Shown here: in pieces, positions 52,262 through 60,073 of the stretch | Layout: every line of letters starts with the position of its first letter | How positions within the stretch are numbered: the stretch's first letter is position 1 | NCBI RefSeq assembly: GCF_004827385.1 | Contig: NZ_SRXN01000016.1 | Span: 1-64,000 of the forward strand | DNA: 64,000 bases | Direction: 5' to 3' | Source of the DNA: Ensifer sp. MPMI2T | GTDB lineage: Bacteria; Pseudomonadota; Alphaproteobacteria; Rhizobiales; Rhizobiaceae | Notes under the pieces: generated by a model | Seen by the model: only the letters and a program-made list of their open reading frames with translations | Database searches by the model: none | Told to the model about the DNA's origin: nothing | Program-made: the position numbers and the translations under genes

Positions 52262-54013
52262 TTGGAACGCCGCCTCGCCGCCATTATGGCCGCTGACGTA
52301 GTTGGCTACTCGCGTCTGATCCGGACTGATGAGGACGGGACACTCGCGGCGCTCAAGTCGCTGCGCACTGACCTGATTGGACCGAAGATCGCGGAACATC
52401 ATGGGCGTATCGTCAAGCTCATGGGTGACGGCTTGCTGGCAGAGTTCCCGAGCGTCGTGGAGGCCGTTCGGGCGGCGACCGAATTGCAGCAGGCGATCGC
52501 CGATCGAAACGCCGGCGTGCCGGAAGGGCAACGGATCGAATTCCGTGTCGGCATCAATCTGGGTGATGTGGCCATCGATGGCGAGGACATCTATGGCGAC
52601 GGAGTCAATGTTGCAGCCCGCCTAGAGTCGCTCGCCGAACCGTGCGGCGTTTATGTTTCCGGGGCAGTCCATGACCAGGTGCGCGATCGCCTCGGGCTAC
52701 GGTTCGAGGATCTCGGAAAGCAGCAGGTCAAGAACATCGATCGGCCGGTTCGCGTTTGGCGCTGGCTGCGCGACGCCGCGGCGACCGGTCAAAAGGCCGT
52801 TCCTACGGAAAGGCCGCTGCCGGACAGGCCATCGATTGTCGTTCTGCCCTTCAACAACATGAGCCGCGATGCCGATCAGGAATATTTCAGCGACGGAATC
52901 ACCGAAGACATCATCACCGACCTCAGCAAGGTCTCCGGTCTGTTCGTCATCGCGCGCAACTCGGCTTTCGTTTACAAGGACAAGGCGTTCAGCGTCCCGC
53001 ATGTCTGTCGCGAGCTCGGCGTCAAATTCGCGCTTGAAGGCAGCATCCGCAAGGCCGGCAACCGGGTTCGCGTCACGGCCCAGCTAATTGACGGATCGAG
53101 CGGCGGCCATGTCTGGGCTGAGCGCTATGACCGCGAGCTGACCGATATCTTCGAGGTCCAGGACGATATCACGCAGCAGATCGTGACCGCCTTGAAGGTC
53201 ACGCTCAGCGAAGCGGAAAAACCGCGCAACATTGATAGCGGCACGAAGGACATGGACGCCCATGATCTATTCTTGAGAGGGCGTGAGCTGATCCGCGGCG
53301 TCAAAAAAGATCGCGAGATGTTCGATCAGGCAACAGCGTACTTCCGACAGGCGATCGCGCTCGATCCGGACTACGCCGCCCCCCATGCGGGCCTCGGAAT
53401 GGCCTATGTGCTCGATTATCAGAACCACTGGAGTGGCGCGCCTGAGACTTCGCTCGACCAGGCTGAGCGCTTCGCCAGCGAGGCGATCGGCAAGGACGAT
53501 CAGGACCCTTTCACCCATTTCGTGGTTTCCCTCGTCGCCATGTTCAGGAGCGATTATCAGCGCTGGGCCGATGAAGCCGACCGCGCATTGGCGCTGAACC
53601 CCAATTTCGCCTCCGCTCTCAATATGCGCGGCGTCTTGCACATTTATACAGGGGAGCCGCAACTGGCGATCCCCTACATTGAACGCGCCATGCGCCTCGA
53701 TCCTGTGGTTCAGCAGCAATACCTACACTTCCTCGGCACGGCCCATTTCGTGATGGGCGAGTACGAAAAAGCGGCGGCCCTGTTCAGGGATCGGATCGCC
53801 GTCAATTCGACCACAGACCTGTCGCGCGCATTCCTCGCCTCAGCATTGGGCCATCTGGGTAAACTTGATGAGGCGCGCGAGGTTTGGCGCGAGCTCAAGG
53901 AGATCAATCCAAGGTATTCCCCCGTCGAGCATATCGGCCGCCTGCCATTCCGAGACCCTGCAGATGCCAAGACGTTCACCGACGGCTTGCGCAAAGCAAG
54001 CTTGGCGGACTGA
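52262..54013 (+). CDS. Class III adenylate cyclase with TolB-like and TPR domains
   Basis: 583 aa from TTG 52262 (cgggagga seven bases upstream; LERRLAAIMAADVVGYSRL is the normal start). The open frame extends to 52112 without family character. Complete cyclase residues: MAADVVGYSRLIRTDEDG, VKLMGDGLLAEF and GDGVNVAARLES. TolB-like IVVLPFNNMSRDADQEYFSDGITEDII and a TPR region (about 365-560). It ends FTDGLRKASLAD instead of AGLP. cAMP synthesis in the cytosol. Confidence 0.9.
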   Translation: MERRLAAIMAADVVGYSRLIRTDEDGTLAALKSLRTDLIGPKIAEHHGRIVKLMGDGLLAEFPSVVEAVRAATELQQAIADRNAGVPEGQRIEFRVGINLGDVAIDGEDIYGDGVNVAARLESLAEPCGVYVSGAVHDQVRDRLGLRFEDLGKQQVKNIDRPVRVWRWLRDAAATGQKAVPTERPLPDRPSIVVLPFNNMSRDADQEYFSDGITEDIITDLSKVSGLFVIARNSAFVYKDKAFSVPHVCRELGVKFALEGSIRKAGNRVRVTAQLIDGSSGGHVWAERYDRELTDIFEVQDDITQQIVTALKVTLSEAEKPRNIDSGTKDMDAHDLFLRGRELIRGVKKDREMFDQATAYFRQAIALDPDYAAPHAGLGMAYVLDYQNHWSGAPETSLDQAERFASEAIGKDDQDPFTHFVVSLVAMFRSDYQRWADEADRALALNPNFASALNMRGVLHIYTGEPQLAIPYIERAMRLDPVVQQQYLHFLGTAHFVMGEYEKAAALFRDRIAVNSTTDLSRAFLASALGHLGKLDEAREVWRELKEINPRYSPVEHIGRLPFRDPADAKTFTDGLRKASLAD

Positions 54014-54396
54014 CCCCGCCATAGACCCTGCTTTCAATAGTTACCTTCGCGTCGAGAGAACTTGGCGGTAGCGACTGTCTGATCAGGCTTCAGCTAACTG
54101 CCAATCCGCGAAAGGTTGCTTCGGGGTAGCGAGCGGAAACTGGGGGTCTCCAGGACAACTTCTGCTCACGGTGCAGAACTGCCTCAGGCAGGAACGTACG
54201 TCAACCTGATCACGTCCTCGGCAATCCGATCGCCGGTCGCTAAAGCCGGTTTCATCTCTACAGGCACCGGCCGCTCTGAACGCAAGGATGTGGGTGCGCA
54301 CCTTCCGCTCCCATCCATCGCGAACAATTGCACCAAACAGGCTTGACAGATCTTCGAAATAGGTAGATCGGCCTACCTATTATTTGGAGAGACGAG
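54014..54396. other. Intergenic region upstream of the TetR gene
   Basis: 383 bases. No coding sign. It holds the TetR-type inverted repeat near its right end; the rest shows no recognisable element. Confidence 0.55.
54359..54380. promoter_or_regulatory. TetR-type operator candidate
   Basis: Arms ataggtag (54359-54366) and ctacctat (54373-54380) with a six-base spacer (atcggc), 17 bases before the tetR ATG and 11 bases after TTGACA (54343-54348). The layout fits autorepression. Confidence 0.65.
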
Positions 54397-54972
54397 ATGG
54401 CCGAGAGAACGCCAGCTAGGGAGCGCCTGCTGAACGCCGCAGCCGAGCTGTTTTATCGCGAGGGGGTGGGGGCGACGGGCATCGATGCGATCACCGCCCA
54501 TGCGGGGGTCGCGAAAATGAGCCTCTACAACAATTTTTCGTCCAAGGCCGATCTCGTGAACGCGTATATGCAGCGACGTCTCGAGGAGTGGCGGGATGTC
54601 TATCAGGAACGACTGAGAAACGCGACGACGCCTCAGGAGCGTATCCTGGCGGTGTTCGATTCCTATGTGGACCATGCGGTCCTCGCCTATGCGTGGGGGT
54701 TTCGAGGATGCGGGCTCCTCAATGCCGCCGCGGAGCTTCCCGTCGGCGATCCTGGCCGGGCGGTGGTCGCCTTCCAGAAGGAAGAGGTGGAGCGGCTGTT
54801 CAAGGAGCACCTGCTCGAGATGCAAGCGGGGGCCAGCGTCTCCATCGACGAGACCGCGCAACATCTTTCTTTTCTGCTCGAAGGCGCGATGGCGCGTGCC
54901 GGCCTCGACGGGCATGAAGCGCGGCTGAAGACAGCGCGCAAGATCGCCATCTCGATTTTGAAGCGATTTTAA
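54397..54972 (+). CDS. TetR/AcrR family transcriptional regulator
   Basis: 191 aa. N-terminal HTH at about residues 8-55 (RERLLNAAAELFYREGVGATGIDAITAHAGVAKMSLYNNFSSKADLVNAYM). The C-terminal helical domain is ligand-binding. ttggagagacgag precedes the ATG. An inverted repeat overlaps its promoter (54359-54380), so it probably represses itself and the DMT exporter gene 108 bases downstream. Confidence 0.9.
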   Translation: MAERTPARERLLNAAAELFYREGVGATGIDAITAHAGVAKMSLYNNFSSKADLVNAYMQRRLEEWRDVYQERLRNATTPQERILAVFDSYVDHAVLAYAWGFRGCGLLNAAAELPVGDPGRAVVAFQKEEVERLFKEHLLEMQAGASVSIDETAQHLSFLLEGAMARAGLDGHEARLKTARKIAISILKRF

Positions 54973-55080
54973 GGAGTTAGCGCGGGATGTGGGCGGAAGC
55001 CGCGCACACTTTTCCTCATCCCGCGCTCAGGTCTCCGAATTTCTCACAACTGCTGCCACCGCCAGAAAACGGACCCATCA

Positions 55081-56025
55081 ATGAGTGAAGCTGTTGCCGC
55101 GACCTCGTACCGCCCGAAGAGGGGAATCTCGGCGGTTCTCGTCCTGGTCATTCTCGAAGCGGCTCTGGTGATCTCCTGGAGCGCCGGCTTCGTCGGCATA
55201 CGGTTCGCGATCGACCACGCGCCGATCTTCCTGATCCTGCTGTGGCGAAGCCTTGTGTCGGGGCTGCTCCTACTTCCCTTCGCGCTCACCATGGGGCCGG
55301 CGATCCAGTGGAAAGACGCCTTCTCACAAATGCTGTTCGGCGCGCTGGCGATGTCGGGTTACCTCGCAGGGTTCGCGCTTGCGATCTCCTATGGGGTGCC
55401 AACGGGCCTCGTCGCCCTAATTGCCGACATGCTGCCGCTCGCGGTGGCGCTATTGTCCTGGCCGGTCCTCGGACAGGCCCTGACCGCGCGTCAATGGCTG
55501 GGCTCCGTCCTCGGCATGGCCGGCGTGTTGATCGCCTCGGGCTGGTCTCTCAACATGGGCGACGTGCCGCTTTGGGCCTATGGCCTGCCTGTTCTCGGCA
55601 CGCTTTCGCTGGCGATGGCGACGCTGCTGCAGAAACGAAGTCCGACCAATGCCATGCCCGTCTACCAGAGCCTGTGTATCCAGTGCCTTTCGGCATCGGC
55701 GATCTTCGCCGTGTTCGCCTGGCACGAGGGAGGCGTTCTCCCGGTCCTCGACAAAGGCTTCATCGGCGGCATTCTCTGGCTCGTGTTCGTGGCTACGTTC
55801 GGAGCGTGGAGCCTCTACTACATCGCGCTTCGCAAATCGTCTCCGGCCCGGGTTACGGCGATCCTCTACCTGAGCCCGCCGGTGACGATGATCTGGGCCT
55901 GGGTGATGTTTGGCGAGCCGTTGTCCTTTGCGATGGCCGGGGGACTGGTCGTTTCGCTGATCGGCATCATCATCGCAGCGCGATCGCAAAAACCGGCTCA
56001 TGCGGCATGGGCAGAATACCCCTAA
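55081..56025 (+). CDS. EamA/DMT-family transporter
   Basis: 314 aa, ten membrane helices in two EamA repeats: VISWSAGFVGIRFAIDHAPIFLILLWRSLVSG opens the first and FVATFGAWSLYYIALRKSSPARVTAILYLSPPVTMIWAWVMFGEPL the second. It exports an unknown metabolite or drug. It lies downstream of the TetR gene in the same direction; an intrinsic terminator follows its stop. Confidence 0.88.
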   Translation: MSEAVAATSYRPKRGISAVLVLVILEAALVISWSAGFVGIRFAIDHAPIFLILLWRSLVSGLLLLPFALTMGPAIQWKDAFSQMLFGALAMSGYLAGFALAISYGVPTGLVALIADMLPLAVALLSWPVLGQALTARQWLGSVLGMAGVLIASGWSLNMGDVPLWAYGLPVLGTLSLAMATLLQKRSPTNAMPVYQSLCIQCLSASAIFAVFAWHEGGVLPVLDKGFIGGILWLVFVATFGAWSLYYIALRKSSPARVTAILYLSPPVTMIWAWVMFGEPLSFAMAGGLVVSLIGIIIAARSQKPAHAAWAEYP

Positions 56026-56099
56026 AATGGTACTGGAAAAGAGCGGAAAATCTGGCAGGTTGTATCCATATTGTTATGCCATTTGAGGACGTTCCCAGG

Positions 56100-56126
56100 G
56101 CCCACTTCTCCGGAAGTGGGCTTCTT
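56100..56126 (+). terminator. Intrinsic terminator of the DMT transporter gene
   Basis: Arms gcccactt (56100-56107) and aagtgggc (56114-56121), loop ctccgg, followed by ttcttt. The best rho-independent terminator in the window. Confidence 0.75.
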
Positions 56127-56204
56127 TAGTTCCTTCGTATAGTGGCTTGTTCTCCCCGGCGAACAGCCAGCACGCTGGCGTAGATGGATCGGACGTCTCC
56201 GCAA

Positions 56205-56338
56205 GCTTTGGTTGATCTAGTCCTATCGATTAGTAGACAAATCGGCCAATTCTGGCACGATTGAAATGCCAACATAATTGGCGTCAAACTTAGGGCCCGC
56301 CGGTTTCCCGATCACTCCATGTGCGGGCTCCTTTTTTT
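56205..56338 (+). ncRNA. Candidate small RNA ending in an intrinsic terminator
   Basis: gcccgc (56295-56300) pairs with gcgggc (56323-56328), followed by tcctttttttat. No coding gene precedes it on the same strand besides the terminated DMT gene, so a stand-alone transcript of roughly 100 bases is plausible. The promoter is weak (ttggtt, 17 bases, tagtag). Confidence 0.35.
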
Positions 56339-56526
56339 ATTAATCCTCGGAAAACGCAGATGCAGACGGACCAGCGTCTTTGCGCGTCTTATAAGGCGCC
56401 CGGCGCTTAAGCGTGGTGCCGTTGGCTCTCGAAAATAATCCTTATGGGCTAGTAGACATGCAATTTTTGTTTGGCAAAATGATTCGGCTACAACTTTGTA
56501 GCGTTATAAGATCACCCATTCCTTTT

Positions 56527-56583
56527 CAGTAGCAATTTAGAGCAGAGCCCCTGAGAGATGACAGGGAGCTCTGTTTGCTACTG
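56527..56583. other. Long nested hairpin adjoining a RIME copy
   Basis: Outer arms cagtagcaa (56527-56535) and ttgctactg (56575-56583); inner arms cagagcccctg and cagggagctctg with one bulge. It overlaps the first three bases of the RIME copy at 56581. Confidence 0.5.
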
Positions 56584-56684
56584 TATGTTTCCTTATATCG
56601 TAGTCGATTCAAGGATAAAAACATGCAGCAATTCAAAGTGCTACAGCGTCCTTTGCGCGTCTGATAAGACGCGCGGCGCTGTAG
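56581..56684 (+). repeat. RIME-like mosaic repeat, copy 3
   Basis: Nearly identical to copy 1: agcaattcaaagtgctacag followed by cgtcctttgcgcgtctgataagacgcgcggcgctgtag in two stems. Confidence 0.85.
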
Positions 56685-56739
56685 TGCGTTTGGGTCAACG
56701 AAGGGATTAATTGGGCTATTCGAGGCGGACGGGAGACTG

Positions 56740-57009
56740 TCACTCGTCTTGCGGCTGTGTGTCAGGAGCCGGGCCGCTCTCCAGAAACGCGATGACTTCG
56801 GCCTGCATGTCGAGGCACAGGTTCTGGTATTCGCGCAACAGTTCCTCGCGCAGAGGAAACTCGTTCCGCAAGCTTTCAATGGCGCCTGCGGCAAGAGCGT
56901 AGGCCTCGAACAGATCTTCCATTTCCTGGTTTTTGATGGCCCGGAGCTTTTGTCGATGACGTGGCAAAGCCAGTGCGAGTCTGGCTCTTCCGTTGCGCAC
57001 CAGAGACAT
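56740..57009 (-). CDS. Small protein, unknown function
   Basis: 89 aa: SLVRNGRARLALALPRHRQ then KLRAIKNQEMEDLFEAYALA and AGAIESLRNEFPLREELLRE. Helical and soluble, Glu/Arg-rich, with a conserved-looking EYQNLCLDMQAEVIAFL. It recalls uncharacterised rhizobial proteins. The site before ATG is weak, and the gene points away from ohrR's end. Confidence 0.6.
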   Translation of the reverse strand: MSLVRNGRARLALALPRHRQKLRAIKNQEMEDLFEAYALAAGAIESLRNEFPLREELLREYQNLCLDMQAEVIAFLESGPAPDTQPQDE

Positions 57010-57157
57010 TGCCGCAACCCCGCAGTGCCCGCTGGCTTGCGGACACTGCTACTGGTTCTGTGTGACGTGTACGCCGGCCTTGGATGAAGGACGACGTCCT
57101 ATAAATTCCGCAGCTCACACTTTGTTCCGCGACAGGCAAGGGACGGCTTAGGGCCAG

Positions 57158-57649
57158 TCAAGGCTTGCCCGGCTCGCCCTGCGTGGCGCGCAGGAGGTTG
57201 TCGCGCAGCCTCGCCACGCTTTGCTGGACCTCGTCAAAGTCGTCTCCGAGCCCAGTGGCATCCGTCAGCGACGCGCCGGGGTCGGCGTCCACCAGGCTGC
57301 GGCCGGCCGGTGTCAGGCTAACCCGAACCTGCCGCTCGTCTGCCGGGTCGCGGCGACGACTGATCAAACCGATCTGCTCGAGCTTCTTGAGGATCGGCGT
57401 CAGCGTATTCGATTCCAGGAACAATTTTTCGCCGAGCTCACCGACTGTCTGGTCGTCCTTTTCGGAGAGCGCCACCAGCGCGATGTATTGGGTATAGGTG
57501 AGGCCAAGCTCATCCAGGATCGGCTTATAGGCGCGGCCGAAGGCAAGATTTGCCGAGTAGATCGCGAAGCACAGAAAATTCGACAGTTTCGGCTGCTTGC
57601 CTGCCCGCGGGGCCGCATCCGGTTTCTTTGCTGTCTGGGACGTGGTCAT
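57158..57649 (-). CDS. ohrR: MarR-family organic peroxide sensor OhrR
   Basis: 163 aa. N-terminal FLCFAIYSANLAFGRAYKPILDELGLTYTQYIALVAL with the peroxidatic Cys27, followed by the winged helix VGELGEKLFLESNTLTPILKKLEQIGLISRRRDPADERQVRVSLT. Only one cysteine is present, so it is the single-Cys type that may need an external thiol. It represses ohr in related bacteria until peroxide oxidises the cysteine. ohr lies 6.3 kb away here, and both promoters share an operator-like sequence. The ATG at 57649 is preferred; the frame extends to 57712. Confidence 0.9.
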   Translation of the reverse strand: MTTSQTAKKPDAAPRAGKQPKLSNFLCFAIYSANLAFGRAYKPILDELGLTYTQYIALVALSEKDDQTVGELGEKLFLESNTLTPILKKLEQIGLISRRRDPADERQVRVSLTPAGRSLVDADPGASLTDATGLGDDFDEVQQSVARLRDNLLRATQGEPGKP

Positions 57650-57683
57650 GGGCGTTTCCAATCCAGTTTTCCTATCGTTGGCT

Positions 57684-57754
57684 ATATTAAATCGGATGCG
57701 ATTAAATCGCAACGGTATTGACGCGGGGTCGGCCGATTTAAGTGGATCCGATTA
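57684..57754 (-). promoter_or_regulatory. ohrR promoter with OhrR operator candidates
   Basis: On the minus strand: -35 TTGCGA (57707-57712), 17-base spacer, -10 TAATAT (57684-57689). The palindrome gcgattaaatcgc (57698-57710) and the tcgcatccgatt 12-mer (reverse strand, 57690-57701) overlap the promoter, so autorepression is likely. Confidence 0.65.
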
Positions 57755-57885
57755 GAGTCCAGCAGAAGGACCTTTTACGACCGATAAGCCGCTTCAGGTG
57801 GATTCTCCGCGAGTGAAATGTTAGGTTGAACAACTTCTTCTTGCAGTTTCTTGCAGCTTCTTGCAGCGCGTCGTCGGAGAGGACC

Positions 57886-59322
57886 ATGCTTCGGTTAGGC
57901 AGGAAGTATCAGCACTTCGTTCACGGCGCCGGCTGCGCCTGCTTCAGTCCCGTTCTCCAACAAGCATCACTTCGTCTCGATGCATTTTCGCGTCGGCACT
58001 TTCTCGCGGGTGCGGGAGCGACCGCAATCGCCGGAATAGTGCCTGGGCCATCCTTTGCCCAGGGGCCGGTCTCCAAGGTTCTCTTGAGCAAGGTCCGGTT
58101 GTTCGATGGCAAGTCCGACACGTTGCGGGCAGGGGTCCAGGTCCTGATCGAGGGCAACAGGATCGCGTCCGTCGATGCGACGAACAGCGCTCCGCCGTCC
58201 GACGCGACCGTGATCGATTGCGGCGATCGCGTTCTGATGCCGGGCATGATCGATGCACACTGGCACACGTTGTATGCAGCTGTTCCTTTGGCGGTCATAG
58301 CGACGGGCGATCCCGGCTTCGTCTTCTCCGCGTCCACGGCAGAAGCCGAACGGACCCTCATGCGCGGCTTTACCACCGTACGCGATCTGGGCAGTCCGGT
58401 CTTCTCCTTCAAGCAAGCGATCGACAGCGGTGTCATACCCGGTCCCCGCATCTTTCCGTCAGGTGCTATGATCACGACCTCCGGCGGGCATGGCGACCTT
58501 CGCATGCCAAGCGAGATTCCGCCCGACTCCGGGCGGCTCAGCGTGAGCGAACTGGTGGGCGCCGCAGCGATCGCCGACAGTATCGGAGGCTTGAAGCAAC
58601 GAGTCCGGGAGCAGCTGCTACAGGGCGCCTCGCAGGTCAAAATCGTAGGAGGCGGTGGCGTGTCGTCGCCGCGCAGTCCACTCGACATGTCCACGTTCAG
58701 CGAGGAAGAGCTACGTGCGGCGATTGACGTTGCCCGGGACTGGAACACCTACGTTACCGTTCATGCCTATGCCCCGAACACCGTCCAGCGCGCCATCGCG
58801 GCGGGAGCGGCCTGCATCGAGCACGCCCATCTGATGGACGAAGAGACGGCAAGCATTATGGCCGACAAGGGAGTCTGGCTCAGCACGCAGCCCTTCCTGT
58901 CGACGGAGGATGTCGCCCGACAGACAGGGCCATCCGCCGAACGGATGCTGCAGGTCTTCGCCGGGACTCCGAAGATCTACGACCTTATTCGGAAGCACGG
59001 GATCAAGGCGGCATGGGGCTCGGATATCCTGTTCTCACCTGAGATAACGCCGCGCCAGGGCATCATGCTGACCCATCTCAGCAACTGGTACACGAACGCC
59101 GAGACGCTGCGCCTGGCGACATCGGTCAATGCGGAGCTGCTTGCGCTTTCCAACCTTCGAACGCCGTATCCCGGCAAACTGGGCGTCATTGAGGAAGGTG
59201 CGCTCGCGGATATGCTGGTTCTGGATGGCAATCCGCTCGAGGACATTCGCCTCATCGAAGACCCCGGAAAGAACCTGGTCGTCATCATGAAAGACGGCAA
59301 GATCCATAAGAATACGCTTTGA
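57886..59322 (+). CDS. Tat-exported amidohydrolase
   Basis: 478 aa. A Tat signal starts about 33 residues in (FSRRHFLAGAGATAIAGIVPGPSFA), so the short N-terminal part before it is odd; start at 57886 is favoured by ggagagg before ATG. Metal-dependent hydrolase motifs: PGMIDAHWH (HxH), VKIVGGGG with a likely carbamylated Lys, VTVHAYAP, IEHAHLMD and GSDILF (Asp). Closest group: imidazolonepropionase-like/Xaa-Pro dipeptidase-type amidohydrolases. Predicted periplasmic; substrate unknown. Monocistronic. Confidence 0.87.
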   Translation: MLRLGRKYQHFVHGAGCACFSPVLQQASLRLDAFSRRHFLAGAGATAIAGIVPGPSFAQGPVSKVLLSKVRLFDGKSDTLRAGVQVLIEGNRIASVDATNSAPPSDATVIDCGDRVLMPGMIDAHWHTLYAAVPLAVIATGDPGFVFSASTAEAERTLMRGFTTVRDLGSPVFSFKQAIDSGVIPGPRIFPSGAMITTSGGHGDLRMPSEIPPDSGRLSVSELVGAAAIADSIGGLKQRVREQLLQGASQVKIVGGGGVSSPRSPLDMSTFSEEELRAAIDVARDWNTYVTVHAYAPNTVQRAIAAGAACIEHAHLMDEETASIMADKGVWLSTQPFLSTEDVARQTGPSAERMLQVFAGTPKIYDLIRKHGIKAAWGSDILFSPEITPRQGIMLTHLSNWYTNAETLRLATSVNAELLALSNLRTPYPGKLGVIEEGALADMLVLDGNPLEDIRLIEDPGKNLVVIMKDGKIHKNTL

Positions 59323-59509
59323 GCCTGCGATGCGCGCCAGGAGTGCCGCTCGGACGAATCACGACCTGCCTTGGCGGCATGCAGTCGCGCCCCATCGCCG
59401 GTGACCTCATGGGCGAGGTAGCTGCGCAGCACGGGCTCTCGGTCGGTGCGAGCCGGTTGCGGATCCGGTGGACTGTCATGTAGCCTGCCGCCAAAGATTG
59501 GAGGAGGCC

Positions 59510-60073
59510 ATGGCTGACGTGAGTTTCGGCACCGCGAGGATGCTGACCGGCAAATGTCTGTGCGGGGCAGTCGAATACCGGGTGGCGGACCGGTTCGAAT
59601 ATGCGATGAACTGCCATTGCTCGAATTGCCGGCGCGCCACCGGTTCGGCCTTCAAGCCGTTCGCAGGCGTCAAGCGTGGCGAACTCAGCCTGGTTCGAGG
59701 TGAGGGCGCGCGCCTGATCTATGGCGACGAGGGTGAGGCGCATGACGTCCATTGCGCGTCCTGCGGCTCACTGCTTTATTCCGTCGTGCGCGAGGGCGCC
59801 TATGCGCACGTGACGCTCGGCACGCTCGTCGACGCACCGGCGATCCGGCCCTCGGCGCATATCTTCGTCGGGTCGAAGGCGGAATGGTTCCAGATCACCG
59901 ACGACCTGCCGCAATACGAATGCTTCCCCGACGATTGTGGCGGTGCCGCCCGTTCAGACGATCACGACGATCTTGCCGAATTGCTCGTTCGACTCCAGGA
60001 AGCGATGCGCCTCGACGATCTCATCGAACGGAAAGGTCCTGGCGATCACCGGCCGGAGCGAACCGTCCGTTAG
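59510..60073 (+). CDS. GFA-type zinc protein with an extended C-terminus
   Basis: 187 aa. Zinc cysteines KCLCGAVEYRV (about 16-20), NCHCSNCRRATGSAF (about 37-43) and CASCGSLLY (about 85-88) define the GFA fold (CENP-V/glutathione-dependent formaldehyde-activating). The last 45 residues beyond PQYECFPDD have no family likeness and overlap the oppositely directed MDR gene by 120 bases, so this tail may come from a lost stop. gaggagg precedes the ATG; an upstream Met at 59468 is rejected. Confidence 0.82.
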   Translation: MADVSFGTARMLTGKCLCGAVEYRVADRFEYAMNCHCSNCRRATGSAFKPFAGVKRGELSLVRGEGARLIYGDEGEAHDVHCASCGSLLYSVVREGAYAHVTLGTLVDAPAIRPSAHIFVGSKAEWFQITDDLPQYECFPDDCGGAARSDDHDDLAELLVRLQEAMRLDDLIERKGPGDHRPERTVR

